This document shows, one piece after another, positions 1-8,163 of a stretch of 64,000 nucleotides of DNA. The DNA is taken from positions 2,800,176 through 2,864,175 of the forward strand of contig NZ_CP080649.1 of the NCBI RefSeq assembly GCF_019603315.1, in the 5' to 3' direction. The stretch is from Ruficoccus sp. ZRK36 (GTDB taxonomy: Bacteria; Verrucomicrobiota; Verrucomicrobiia; Opitutales; Cerasicoccaceae). Position numbers and translations under genes: made by a program. Each line of letters starts with the position of its first letter. The first letter of the stretch is position 1. The notes under the pieces were generated by a model, which saw only the letters and a program-made list of their open reading frames with translations, did not search any database and had not been told where the DNA came from.

Positions 1-1616
1 GCGCGGGTAAGACCACGCTTATCCGGCTGGCGGCGGGGCTGTTGGTGCCCGAGAGTGGCACCGTGTCGGTGCTGGGGCTGGATGCCGAGCGTGATCCGCT
101 GGAGATACGCGGGAAGATCGGCTACATGCCGCAGCAGTTCGGGCTTTATCAGGACCTCACCGTGCGCGAAAATCTGGAGCTGTACGCAGACCTGCAGGGG
201 GTAGACGGCGGGCTGCGGGAGGAACGCTTTGAGAAGCTGCTCGCGATGAGCGGACTGCGCCCCTATACCGGACGGCTGGCGGGCAAACTCTCCGGCGGCA
301 TGAAGCAAAAACTCGGGCTGTCCTGCTCGCTGATCAAAAGCCCCGGCCTGCTCCTGCTCGATGAGCCGACGGTGGGCGTCGATCCGGTATCCCGGCGCGA
401 GCTGTGGGACATCGTTTACCAACTGGTTAACGAGGACGGAATCGGTGTGCTGCTGGCCACCGCTTATCTGGATGAGGTGGACCGCTGCCAGCAGGTTTTT
501 ATGCTGGAGCGTGGGCAGGTGGTCGATGTCGGGCCGCCGGAGCATTTCCATCGGCAGGTAGCCGGGCGCGTCTTTGTTTTGAATCCCGCTGCGGAGATCA
601 ACCCGCGGACGCTTCAGTCTGCCGCCATGCGCGCGGAGGGCGTCATCGATGCCACGATCCGCTCCGGCCGCGTGAGGTGTGTGCTGAAGGCTGAAGCAGG
701 CCGGGAATGCCTTGAAACGGGCCAGACTGGGCCGCTTACCTCGGAGATGGAGGAGGGCGTGCCGAACTTTGAGGATGCCTTTATGGCGTTGGCGCGGCAC
801 CACGAGATTCATATCCCCGAGGCCGATCCAGAGACGCAGAGTGCTGCCAATGCCGAGCGTAAACCAGCCATCGTAGTAAAGGACCTGGTCAAGCGTTTCG
901 GGGACTTCGCAGCGGTGCAGGGGATCAACTTCAGTGTGGCGCCGGGGGAGGTCTTCGGCTTGCTCGGCCCCAATGGCGCGGGCAAGACCACGACCTTTCG
1001 CATGCTCTGCGGGCTTATGCGTGTGAGTGAGGGAGAGGTGCTCATCGCGGGGCGAGACCTGCGGCACTCACCCAGTGAGGCGCGCTCCCGTCTAGGCTAC
1101 ATGGCGCAGCAGTTTTCGCTCTATCGACAGCTCTCGGTGCTCACGAACCTGAAGTTTTACGGTCAGGCCTATGGGCTGCACGGGCGGCGGCTGCGTGAGC
1201 GTATCGACTGGGCACTGGAGGAGTTTGACCTCAAAGACCGGCGACGCGACGACGCAGAAGACCTGCCCGGTGGCTACCGGCAGCGTCTGGCGATGGCTAC
1301 GGCCATGCTGCATGACCCGGACATCCTTTTTCTCGACGAGCCGACCTCGGGTGCAGACCCGTTGGCGCGGCGGGAGTTCTGGCTGCGTATCAACGGCTTT
1401 GCCCAGCAGGGGGTGACCGTCCTCGTGACCACGCACTTCATGGAAGAGGCCGAGTACTGCGACCGGATGATTATCATGTCCCGTGGGACTGAGCTGGCAC
1501 ACGGGCGTCCCGCCGAAATCCGTGAGCTGGTCCGCTCAGATGAGCACACCGATCCCACGATCGAGGACGCCTTTGTGGTGCTGGCCCGCCGGGCTCAGGA
1601 GGAGGCCGGCGAATGA
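1..1616 (+). CDS. Tandem ABC-2 exporter ATPase (YbhF-like), 5' partial
   Basis: ATP-hydrolysing subunit of an ABC-2 type exporter with two nucleotide-binding domains in one chain. The reading frame is open from base 3, where the end of a Walker A motif (AGKTTL) is visible, so the N-terminus lies before the window; a TTG at 42 is not the real start. The first domain has signature LSGGMKQK and Walker B LLLLDEP. The second, beginning about residue 275 counted from that TTG, has Walker A GPNGAGKTTT, a degenerate signature (LPGGYRQR) and Walker B ILFLDEP. The first domain has ATAYLDE where the H-loop histidine is expected; the second keeps it (TTHFMEE). The stop overlaps the next permease gene by 4 bases, and two ABC-2 permeases follow, the same order as E. 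coli ybhF-ybhS-ybhR. A HlyD-like adaptor would be expected upstream, outside the window. Substrate unknown. Confidence 0.93.
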   Translation, partial: AGKTTLIRLAAGLLVPESGTVSVLGLDAERDPLEIRGKIGYMPQQFGLYQDLTVRENLELYADLQGVDGGLREERFEKLLAMSGLRPYTGRLAGKLSGGMKQKLGLSCSLIKSPGLLLLDEPTVGVDPVSRRELWDIVYQLVNEDGIGVLLATAYLDEVDRCQQVFMLERGQVVDVGPPEHFHRQVAGRVFVLNPAAEINPRTLQSAAMRAEGVIDATIRSGRVRCVLKAEAGRECLETGQTGPLTSEMEEGVPNFEDAFMALARHHEIHIPEADPETQSAANAERKPAIVVKDLVKRFGDFAAVQGINFSVAPGEVFGLLGPNGAGKTTTFRMLCGLMRVSEGEVLIAGRDLRHSPSEARSRLGYMAQQFSLYRQLSVLTNLKFYGQAYGLHGRRLRERIDWALEEFDLKDRRRDDAEDLPGGYRQRLAMATAMLHDPDILFLDEPTSGADPLARREFWLRINGFAQQGVTVLVTTHFMEEAEYCDRMIIMSRGTELAHGRPAEIRELVRSDEHTDPTIEDAFVVLARRAQEEAGE

Positions 1617-2752
1617 ACAAGGGCTTTAACAAAGCACACCTCCTGCGCTTACGTGGTTTCCTGCGTAAGGAGGCGCTGCAGATCCGTCGTGACCCGAGCA
1701 GCATCCTGCTGGCGCTGGTGCTGCCGATCTTGCTGCTCGTCCTGCTCGGCTACGGCGTATCGCTCAACCCGGTCAATGTCCCGCTGGCCTGGGTGGATGA
1801 CAGTCCCTCGGAAGCCTCGCGGGATCTGCGGGGTTCCTTTGAGGGTAACTCTTACTATGTGCTGACGACGTGTGCCTCGCTGCATGAGGCGCAGCAACTG
1901 GTCGAGACCGGGCGGGTGGACGGCATCATCCATCTGCAAAGTGATTTTGACCGCCGGGTCGCCCGTGGCGAGACCGCTCCGGTGCAGCTCCTGCTCAACG
2001 GCGTGGACGCCAACCGTGCCAATATCGTGCGCGGCTATGTCGGGGCGACACTGGGCGTATGGACGCAGAAGCGAGCCTCCTGGGGTACGCCGGTGGCGCA
2101 GAGCGGGGCCGTGGTCAACGCGCGCCTGTGGTTTAATGCCGCCAGCGAGAGCCGCAACTTTCTCGTGCCGGGCCTGATCGTGATTATCATGACCGTGACG
2201 GGGACGCTGCTCACGGCGCTCATTATCGCCCGTGAAAGCGAACGCGGCACACTGGAGGCCATTCTGGCCACACCGCTGCGGGTCTATGAATTTCTGATCG
2301 GGAAGACGCTGCCGTACTTCGTGCTCGGCATGCTCGGTTTCTTTCTATCGGTGGCCGGAGGCATCTTTGTATTCGGAGTGCCGCTGCGCGGCTCGTTCTG
2401 GCTGCTGACACTTTGCAGCAGCGTCTTCCTGCTCGCAGCGCTTGGTCTGGGGCTGGCGTTGTCGGCGCGGGTGCGGGTACAGTTTGTGGCGGCACAGCTT
2501 TCGATGATTATCGGCTTCCTCCCGGCCTTCTTCCTGTCGGGACTGATCTTCGACCTGCATAGCACGCCGGATTTTGTCCAGGCGCTCAGCTATCTGGTGC
2601 CCGCGCGTTATTTCGTGTCGATCTGCCAGACGCTTTTCCTGGCCGGAGACGTCTGGTCCGTGGTCGGCCCGGCCTTGCTCGCGCTGTCATTCTTTGGCGT
2701 GCTCTTTTTTGTCCTGGCCCGCAAGAACCTCAGCCTGAGGATTAAGCGATGA
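1613..2752 (+). CDS. ABC-2 type transporter permease (YbhS-like)
   Basis: Inner-membrane permease of 379 residues. One membrane segment lies near residues 27-47 (around LALVLPILLLVLLGYGVSL), followed by a large extracytoplasmic domain to about residue 180, then a block of five hydrophobic segments to the C-terminus. This is the usual ABC-2 permease plan (PF12698-like). The ATG overlaps the stop of the ATPase gene by 4 bases and has a purine-rich GGAGG tract about 10 bases upstream, so the genes are translationally coupled. It also overlaps the next permease by 4 bases. The two permeases probably form a heterodimer with the tandem ATPase. Exported compound not deducible; relatives handle cationic drugs or sodium. 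Confidence 0.92.
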   Translation: MNKGFNKAHLLRLRGFLRKEALQIRRDPSSILLALVLPILLLVLLGYGVSLNPVNVPLAWVDDSPSEASRDLRGSFEGNSYYVLTTCASLHEAQQLVETGRVDGIIHLQSDFDRRVARGETAPVQLLLNGVDANRANIVRGYVGATLGVWTQKRASWGTPVAQSGAVVNARLWFNAASESRNFLVPGLIVIIMTVTGTLLTALIIARESERGTLEAILATPLRVYEFLIGKTLPYFVLGMLGFFLSVAGGIFVFGVPLRGSFWLLTLCSSVFLLAALGLGLALSARVRVQFVAAQLSMIIGFLPAFFLSGLIFDLHSTPDFVQALSYLVPARYFVSICQTLFLAGDVWSVVGPALLALSFFGVLFFVLARKNLSLRIKR

Positions 2753-3864
2753 AGACCGCCCTGCGACGTCTGTGGACCCTGATCCTGAAGGAGTTTATGC
2801 TCATCCTGCGCGACCCGAAAAGCCGCATGGTGGTGATCAGCCCGCCGATTCTGCAGTTTTTTCTTTTCGGCTATGCGGCGACCTTTGACGTGTCGCATGT
2901 GCGCTATGCCTACCTCGACGAATCCCGCTCAGCGGCTTCGCGGACGCTGCTGGCCGCCTTTGACGGGAGCGATGCCTTTGAGCTGACCGATGTGCTGCAA
3001 TCCCCGCAGCAGTTCGATGCGATGATCGATGCGAGGAAGGTCGCTCTGATCATTCATATCGGGCAGAGCTTTGAAAGGGATTTGGCGGCGGGGCGTCCGG
3101 CGCAGGTGCAGATCATTGGGGATGGGCGCAACTCGAACGTCGCTACCGTCGCTATCGGCTATGCGGGGGAGATCGTGGAGGCGTTTAACCGGGACCCGTG
3201 GGGTGCCTCGGCCATGCCGGAAACGGTACGGCTGGTGGACCGCGCCTGGTACAACTCGAACCTGTTGAGCCGCTGGTTTATCGTATCGGCGCTGGCGGCC
3301 ACGATTGGGATGGTTATCGTGCTGCTGCTGGCCAGTCTCTCCGTGGCACGCGAACGCGAGTTTGGCACCTTTGACCAACTCATGGTGGCGCCGTTTCGAC
3401 CGTGGGAAATCCTCGTCGGTAAGTCCGTACCGGGGATAGCCTTTGGGCTGCTGGATGGGTTGCTGCTATCGCTGGGGGCGATCTATTGGTTTGATGTGCC
3501 CTTCCGGGGGACGTTTATGGCCCTGGTGCCAGCGCTACTGGTTTTCTTTGTCTCCATCGTAGGAGTGGGGCTGTTGATCTCCTCCCTCTCGCTGACGATG
3601 CAGCAGGGGCTGCTCGGGGCTTTTACGTTTATCATGCCGTCGGTGATTCTGTCGGGCTTCGCCACGCCGGTCTCGAACATGCCCGAGTGGCTGCAGACGG
3701 TGACGCTCGTCAATCCGTTACGCTACGCGGTGCATGCGCTCAGGGACATATTCCTGCAAGGGGCAGACCTGCCTCAGGTGTGGCCGCAAATCTGGCCCAT
3801 GATCCTGATCGCGTGTGTGACCTTGCCGCTGGCGGCATGGATGTTCCGCAATCGAACCGAGTAG
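2749..3864 (+). CDS. ABC-2 type transporter permease (YbhR-like)
   Basis: Second inner-membrane permease of the exporter, 371 residues, with the same topology as its neighbour: an N-terminal membrane helix (about residues 28-46), a large soluble loop, then five or six helices from about residue 180. The motif LRDPKSRMVVISPP near the N-terminus corresponds to LRDP/RRDP segments typical of YbhR/YhhJ proteins. It is the last gene of the visible operon. Its stop lies only 3 bases from the stop of the convergent lacI-type gene, so there is no room for a separate terminator between them. Confidence 0.92.
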   Translation: MKTALRRLWTLILKEFMLILRDPKSRMVVISPPILQFFLFGYAATFDVSHVRYAYLDESRSAASRTLLAAFDGSDAFELTDVLQSPQQFDAMIDARKVALIIHIGQSFERDLAAGRPAQVQIIGDGRNSNVATVAIGYAGEIVEAFNRDPWGASAMPETVRLVDRAWYNSNLLSRWFIVSALAATIGMVIVLLLASLSVAREREFGTFDQLMVAPFRPWEILVGKSVPGIAFGLLDGLLLSLGAIYWFDVPFRGTFMALVPALLVFFVSIVGVGLLISSLSLTMQQGLLGAFTFIMPSVILSGFATPVSNMPEWLQTVTLVNPLRYAVHALRDIFLQGADLPQVWPQIWPMILIACVTLPLAAWMFRNRTE

Positions 3865-3867
3865 CGT

Positions 3868-5049
3868 CTAGGAGACCGCTTGTGGCTTTTTGCGGGCAGG
3901 GCGCTTACGAGCCGGTTCCTGCGGGCGGAGGTTGAGGGGACGGTTTTCCAGCCATTTGCCTTCCACCAACGTGATGCGGGGAGAGGTTGGGATACCACGC
4001 TCGCCCTGATGAATCATCGAGACGAGATTGTCTGCGGCAACGCGGCCGATCTGCTCGGCATCTTCATAAATACCGGATAGATCCCACTGCCGGTGTGGCA
4101 GAAAGGCGCAGGCGAGGGTTAGCTCATCGACAGGCAAGCCAGCTTCGCGGGCACGCTCTTCGATGTCGGGTGGCCCCAGGATTGCGGTAGGGCGGTAGCG
4201 TTCGTACCACTGAGCGATCTTTTTCGGATGGCAGTCGGTGGGGTGCAGCGGGGGCAGGGGGATCGCTTTGTTGACGATGAAACTCTCGGAGAGATACCCG
4301 GCGAGCATGTTGTTGTTCATGCGGTCATCGTGGATGGCCAGATAGCCGATGCGTTCATGCCCGGCGGCGTGGAGCTTGCGAATCACCGTGACGGCGCCAT
4401 TATACTGAGAAGCGGCAACGGTGTGCAGCTGCGGTTTTTTCAGGGAAAAACCGAAGGTGATTGCGGCGAAATGCTCCCACGGAAAATCGATCTCCATGTG
4501 CGGGTTGGGCTGAGGGCACACCAGAATACCCTGAATGTTTCGCGAACGCAGGATCTGCCCGAGCCGGCTCGCGGTGAGGCCCTTTTCGCCTAGGTCAAAG
4601 ATTTCGATTCCATAGCCGTGGGTCCGAGCCTGGTCTCTGGCCGCTTCGTAGAAGCGTTTATAGATGAAGTTCTTCCACTGAAACTGCGGGGTTGTGGTGG
4701 CCAGCCAGGCGAGCGTCCCCTGAAAGGCGGCATCCTGCTTCTTGTAGCGGTAAACAGAGAGCGCAGTCAGCATCGGATCGGGAAGGTAGCCGATGTCCTC
4801 GGCGATTTTCTTGATCCGGTCACAGGTCTCCGGCGCTATGTTCGGGTGCCGCTTGAGTGCGAGTGAGACCGTCGAGCGATGCACCTTGGCGATGCGTGCT
4901 ACATCCATCTGCGTGGGGCGACGGTTGCTGTCGGGGTTCACGTGCTCAATTACAGGGAGCCCGGCGGGGAGCGTCAAGTAAGGAGCGTGCAAGCAGCTCT
5001 CCTCTGAGATAGGCTTCTGACCGTTGGATTTCTGCTCGCTTGCGCTCAT
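3868..5049 (-). CDS. LacI family transcriptional regulator
   Basis: DNA-binding regulator, 393 residues from the chosen ATG. The HTH lies at about residues 46-70 (TQMDVARIAKVHRSTVSLAL), followed by DPMLTALSVYR and a periplasmic-binding-like sensor domain. The frame is open further upstream, but ATG 5049 is preceded by AAGGGAG at good spacing and avoids overlap with the lyase gene, so it was preferred. There is an extra N-terminal tail of about 45 residues before the HTH. It is the last gene of a minus-strand operon after a pseudopilin and a heparinase-like lipoprotein, so it probably senses a lyase product and controls its own operon. It is clearly paralogous to the regulator at 43891-44928. 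The probable operators are the three repeated sites at 7995, 8061 and 9671 (inference). Confidence 0.93.
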   Translation of the reverse strand: MSASEQKSNGQKPISEESCLHAPYLTLPAGLPVIEHVNPDSNRRPTQMDVARIAKVHRSTVSLALKRHPNIAPETCDRIKKIAEDIGYLPDPMLTALSVYRYKKQDAAFQGTLAWLATTTPQFQWKNFIYKRFYEAARDQARTHGYGIEIFDLGEKGLTASRLGQILRSRNIQGILVCPQPNPHMEIDFPWEHFAAITFGFSLKKPQLHTVAASQYNGAVTVIRKLHAAGHERIGYLAIHDDRMNNNMLAGYLSESFIVNKAIPLPPLHPTDCHPKKIAQWYERYRPTAILGPPDIEERAREAGLPVDELTLACAFLPHRQWDLSGIYEDAEQIGRVAADNLVSMIHQGERGIPTSPRITLVEGKWLENRPLNLRPQEPARKRPARKKPQAVS

Positions 5050-5080
5050 TACTCGCTCCCTTGAGATGTCTCCAGGCTGA

Positions 5081-7201
5081 CTAATCCGTGTACGATTCCC
5101 AGTCTTCGAGCGGGAGAATCTCCGGCTCCTCACCATCGCCACCACCGGGGACCAGCAGCACGGCCAGGGTCATGTCACGGGTCGAGGCCGGGACGGTAGC
5201 CGTCAGCACGCGGTAGCCTGAGTTCTGGTGCTCCTGCTTGGTGGGTGGGGTCGCCGACAGAATGTCAAAGGTGGCATTGGCCGGCTCGACAATGCGTGCG
5301 GTCAACTGCTTGCCGTCGTAAATCAGCTGGGCGCTACGCTTATCATTAGAGAGCATGACGGTGGCACTGGTCATCATGCGCCAGACCAGCGGATCTTTAC
5401 CGGAAGGCTGGACCCACTCGTCCTGCACGAGGACTTGCTGGTCATCGATGAGGGCGATGCCGCGCAGGATTTTCTCGGCGGTACCGGGAAAGACTTCACT
5501 CATGTCCACGACCGCAGCGGCGAAGCCGGGCTCGTCGAAAAAGCCGATTACCGGTGCGGTGGCGTCTTCTTTCTGGATCTGGTCACCGGGTCCGGCTGTG
5601 TTATGGCTGAGGTTGGTCATGCGGAAGTAGCTCCAACGCTTGCCGCCGGGGACGCGATCCCAGTAGCCGGGCAGGGAATACTTACCCGAGCCCAGATCCA
5701 CGCCCCAGCGCACGCCCTCGGCCTCCATCACAAATGAACCCAGGTCAAGGTGCGCATGGGCAAAACCGTTGAGCCCGGCCTTCATGGCGACCCAGACGGC
5801 ATCCGGGTCATCCCAGGAACTGCGAAGGAAGACCAGGTCGGCGACACCACGCTTGTGGACATTGAGGGGAAGTTCTTCGAGAAGGCCGGCCTCTTCCTGT
5901 CCATCTCCTTCAGGCATCCAGAGGGGCAGCAAGGCAGCGAAACGGTTAGCAGCACCGACCGGCAGGCTGGCGGAATAACGCCCGAGCGGCTTGGACTGTG
6001 CGTCCGCGAGGCGCTCGCGGTAAAGCGAGATGTACTCATCGTAGCCAAAGTGCTTGATCAACCATGCGGCCATGACGCCGCCGCCTGTCTCGGCGTCCTT
6101 GGTCGGGCCGCCGTCACCATAGGTATAGGCGACACCGGTGGGGCCGAAGATGTAGCGCAGGTATTCGTTGTTTTTGTCGAAGCCCTCCATCTCGGAGAGG
6201 CCAAAGTCGGTGCCGAGCTGATCCTCCATCAGTGCAATGCACAGGGCATTATACATTACGCCATAGCTCATGTAGGTCGGGCTCTCCGGCCAGATGCCGT
6301 CGGGACCATAATATTCCATGGCGCGCGGCAGGCTTTTCCTCGCCCCTTCAACGACGAGTTCGAGCATATCGGGCTCCTCATCCTGGAGGGCAAAGGCCGC
6401 AGTGAGCAGTCCGCCGTTGCAGACTTGGTTCCAGTTGTTGTGGGCAATGTCGGTGTTACCGACTGCGGACCAGTTCGGGCGCTTTTCCTGACCGGGCATG
6501 CCGTAGGCGGCAGGGGCATAGTCGAGGCACTTTTCCATCAGCGCCTGGTGGATGGTTTCACGATCCTCCGGCGAGAGTTCGTTATAAAACCAGTCGTAGC
6601 CAAAGCCGACGGCGGTCCCCATCTCAGCTGTGACCAGGAACTGGTAGGGGGCCCAGTCGGTGAATGCGCAGGCGTTCAAGAGCTCTTCACGGGCACGCTC
6701 GGCATAGCGTTCGTCGCCGTCGATATGGTAGATCATGCCCCAGGTGAGGATGCGACCAAGCACCGCGCGCGCAATGTTCAGGCGCTGTGCGCGGCTCTCT
6801 GCGTCCGAGAGGGGCGGCTCTTTAAGATACTTCTCGGCATTCTCGCGCAGCTTTTCGATCTGTCGGGCGACCAGCGGGTCCGTCTTGGCGAGCTGGCGAA
6901 TCTCCTCCACGCGCTGGTCAGTCAGCAGCAGGCGAGGGTGCTCACGGTTTTCGACTGGCTGGGCGACTGCAGCGTCCGTGGTGGTGGCAGTCGGAGTTGC
7001 CACAGGCGCTGGAGTCGTTTTCGGTGCAGAAGTCGTTTTGGTTTGTGCGGGCTCAGCCTTTACTGAAGCTGAAGCATCATCCTGCGCGTCCTGCGCGGGT
7101 TTTGTCTGCTGGGTGCAGGCGCCAAAAGCGAAACTGGCCAGTGCGAGCAGTCCTACTGAAAATACGTGGCGGGTAGAGGTCGGGATGGGCATTTTGATCA
7201 T
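5081..7201 (-). CDS. Heparinase II/III-like polysaccharide lyase, lipoprotein
   Basis: Predicted exported polysaccharide lyase of 706 residues that would cleave uronic-acid-containing glycans by beta-elimination. The N-terminus is a lipoprotein signal ending in a lipobox (FGAC), followed by a low-complexity Ala/Thr/Pro linker (about residues 30-85). An all-alpha toroid domain follows (about 90-430), with TDIAHNNWNQV typical of these lyases. The C-terminal heparinase II/III beta domain carries the hallmark HAHLDLGSF. A second in-frame ATG three codons inside is an equally possible start. It sits between a pseudopilin gene upstream and a LacI gene downstream on the same strand. The exact polysaccharide-lyase family and substrate cannot be assigned by eye; the sulfatase next door suggests a sulfated uronan or glycosaminoglycan-like substrate. 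Confidence 0.88.
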   Translation of the reverse strand: MIKMPIPTSTRHVFSVGLLALASFAFGACTQQTKPAQDAQDDASASVKAEPAQTKTTSAPKTTPAPVATPTATTTDAAVAQPVENREHPRLLLTDQRVEEIRQLAKTDPLVARQIEKLRENAEKYLKEPPLSDAESRAQRLNIARAVLGRILTWGMIYHIDGDERYAERAREELLNACAFTDWAPYQFLVTAEMGTAVGFGYDWFYNELSPEDRETIHQALMEKCLDYAPAAYGMPGQEKRPNWSAVGNTDIAHNNWNQVCNGGLLTAAFALQDEEPDMLELVVEGARKSLPRAMEYYGPDGIWPESPTYMSYGVMYNALCIALMEDQLGTDFGLSEMEGFDKNNEYLRYIFGPTGVAYTYGDGGPTKDAETGGGVMAAWLIKHFGYDEYISLYRERLADAQSKPLGRYSASLPVGAANRFAALLPLWMPEGDGQEEAGLLEELPLNVHKRGVADLVFLRSSWDDPDAVWVAMKAGLNGFAHAHLDLGSFVMEAEGVRWGVDLGSGKYSLPGYWDRVPGGKRWSYFRMTNLSHNTAGPGDQIQKEDATAPVIGFFDEPGFAAAVVDMSEVFPGTAEKILRGIALIDDQQVLVQDEWVQPSGKDPLVWRMMTSATVMLSNDKRSAQLIYDGKQLTARIVEPANATFDILSATPPTKQEHQNSGYRVLTATVPASTRDMTLAVLLVPGGGDGEEPEILPLEDWESYTD

Positions 7202-7253
7202 GTATCGTTAACGATGAGAAAAGTTATGTTTATGGAGTGGGTGTTGAAATTCG

Positions 7254-7919
7254 TTAAAAACCCCAGGCGGGGTCGCTAGCGTCTTGGGGTGTGTCTTCTT
7301 CGGTCCACTGGGCCATGTGGCCGTCGTGAAACATGACATTGGCGACGCCGCCGTGGTTGTAGCCAAGGTAAGACCATGGGCCGTTTGTATAGCGCAGGCA
7401 GCGTGCGGATGGGTTGTCATTTTCAACAAGCATGATGACCTTGCTGGTATCAACGTCGGTCAGCGTACGTCGCGCCCCGTCCAGCCCGAAAGCGATGCCG
7501 ACGGCGTAGTTGGTTTCCCACCAGCGGTCGGGGTGTAAGGTGTCTTCCAGACTGGGGCAGGAGAGTGTCTTGCACATTTCGTCGGTACCGATGCCATAGG
7601 GCCGTTGATCCATAATGCCCATGTAGGGCCGCACGACAACAGTCCAGATATTCGATGCGCTACCGCCTGAGGACGACCAGTTGGGGGGGAGGTAGCCGCC
7701 GTTATCTGCCTGGTAGAGCATGATGCCCTGGCCGAGTTGGCGCATATTACTAGCGCATTTTCCGAGACTGGCGCGCTCGCGGATCGTACTGGTAAGAGGA
7801 ATAATAATGGCCACCAAGGTGGCGATGACAGCTAGTACGGCCAGCAACTCGATAAGGGAAAATCCTGAAATTTGTTTACGCCGGTACAATGTGTGGGGAG
7901 TGGGGTATCGTTTTAACAT
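7254..7919 (-). CDS. Prepilin-like protein (type II pseudopilin)
   Basis: Protein with a type IV/type II prepilin N-terminus: a basic leader, then cleavage site G-FSLIELLAVLAVIATLVAI, in which Glu5 and the hydrophobic helix are clear. The rest is a globular domain with features of the large verrucomicrobial/planctomycetal H-X9-DG family, including the C-terminal MFHDGHMAQW segment. The ATG at 7919 gives 221 residues; an in-frame GTG at 7967 would add 16 residues and neither has a strong ribosome-binding site. It is the first gene of the minus-strand operon with the lyase and LacI gene, just downstream of two copies of a repeated 16-bp operator-like site. Its role beside a lyase is unknown; it may form a surface or secretion pseudopilus. 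Confidence 0.88.
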   Translation of the reverse strand: MLKRYPTPHTLYRRKQISGFSLIELLAVLAVIATLVAIIIPLTSTIRERASLGKCASNMRQLGQGIMLYQADNGGYLPPNWSSSGGSASNIWTVVVRPYMGIMDQRPYGIGTDEMCKTLSCPSLEDTLHPDRWWETNYAVGIAFGLDGARRTLTDVDTSKVIMLVENDNPSARCLRYTNGPWSYLGYNHGGVANVMFHDGHMAQWTEEDTPQDASDPAWGF

Positions 7920-7994
7920 GAGGGGTATGGGGGGACGTGCGAGTGACGTTGTAGGCAGCCTAAGCACCTATACCGCATTTTCAAAACTGATTTA

Positions 7995-8010
7995 TATAAC
8001 ACGGGTTATA
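7995..8010. promoter_or_regulatory. Operator-like site 1 (TATAACCCGTGTTATA on minus strand)
   Basis: Near-perfect inverted repeat with arms TATAAC and GTTATA around a 4-base centre; symmetry extends to 20 bp (7993-8012). On the minus strand it reads TATAACCCGTGTTATA, matching the sites at 8061 and 9671 apart from one central base. It lies between the divergent pseudopilin/lyase/LacI operon and the sulfatase gene. Binding by the neighbouring LacI protein is inference. Confidence 0.6.
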
Positions 8011-8060
8011 TAGGGGCGGTGAAATCCACTGAATTCCTGTATCTATCGTATTCACAGGTC

Positions 8061-8076
8061 TATAACCTGTGTTACG
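8061..8076. promoter_or_regulatory. Operator-like site 2 (TATAACCTGTGTTACG)
   Basis: Second copy of the repeated element, 66 bp from site 1 (about six helical turns, which suits looping or cooperative binding) and 88 bp before the sulfatase start. The last two bases of the right arm differ from the other copies. Confidence 0.55.
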
Positions 8077-8163
8077 GATGCGCGGGGTTGCCTTTGGGCA
8101 AGATTAGAGGGAATATGGAGCTGTCGACGATGTTCATGCTCGCTCCGAAAGGCCTTTATTACG

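Noticed and set aside
5750-7066. A 438-codon open frame on the plus strand opposite the heparinase lipoprotein gene
   Set aside because: It is the antisense shadow of the lyase gene in GC-rich sequence. The minus-strand protein has a lipobox and the HxHxDxG-type motif; the plus-strand frame has no recognisable motif.
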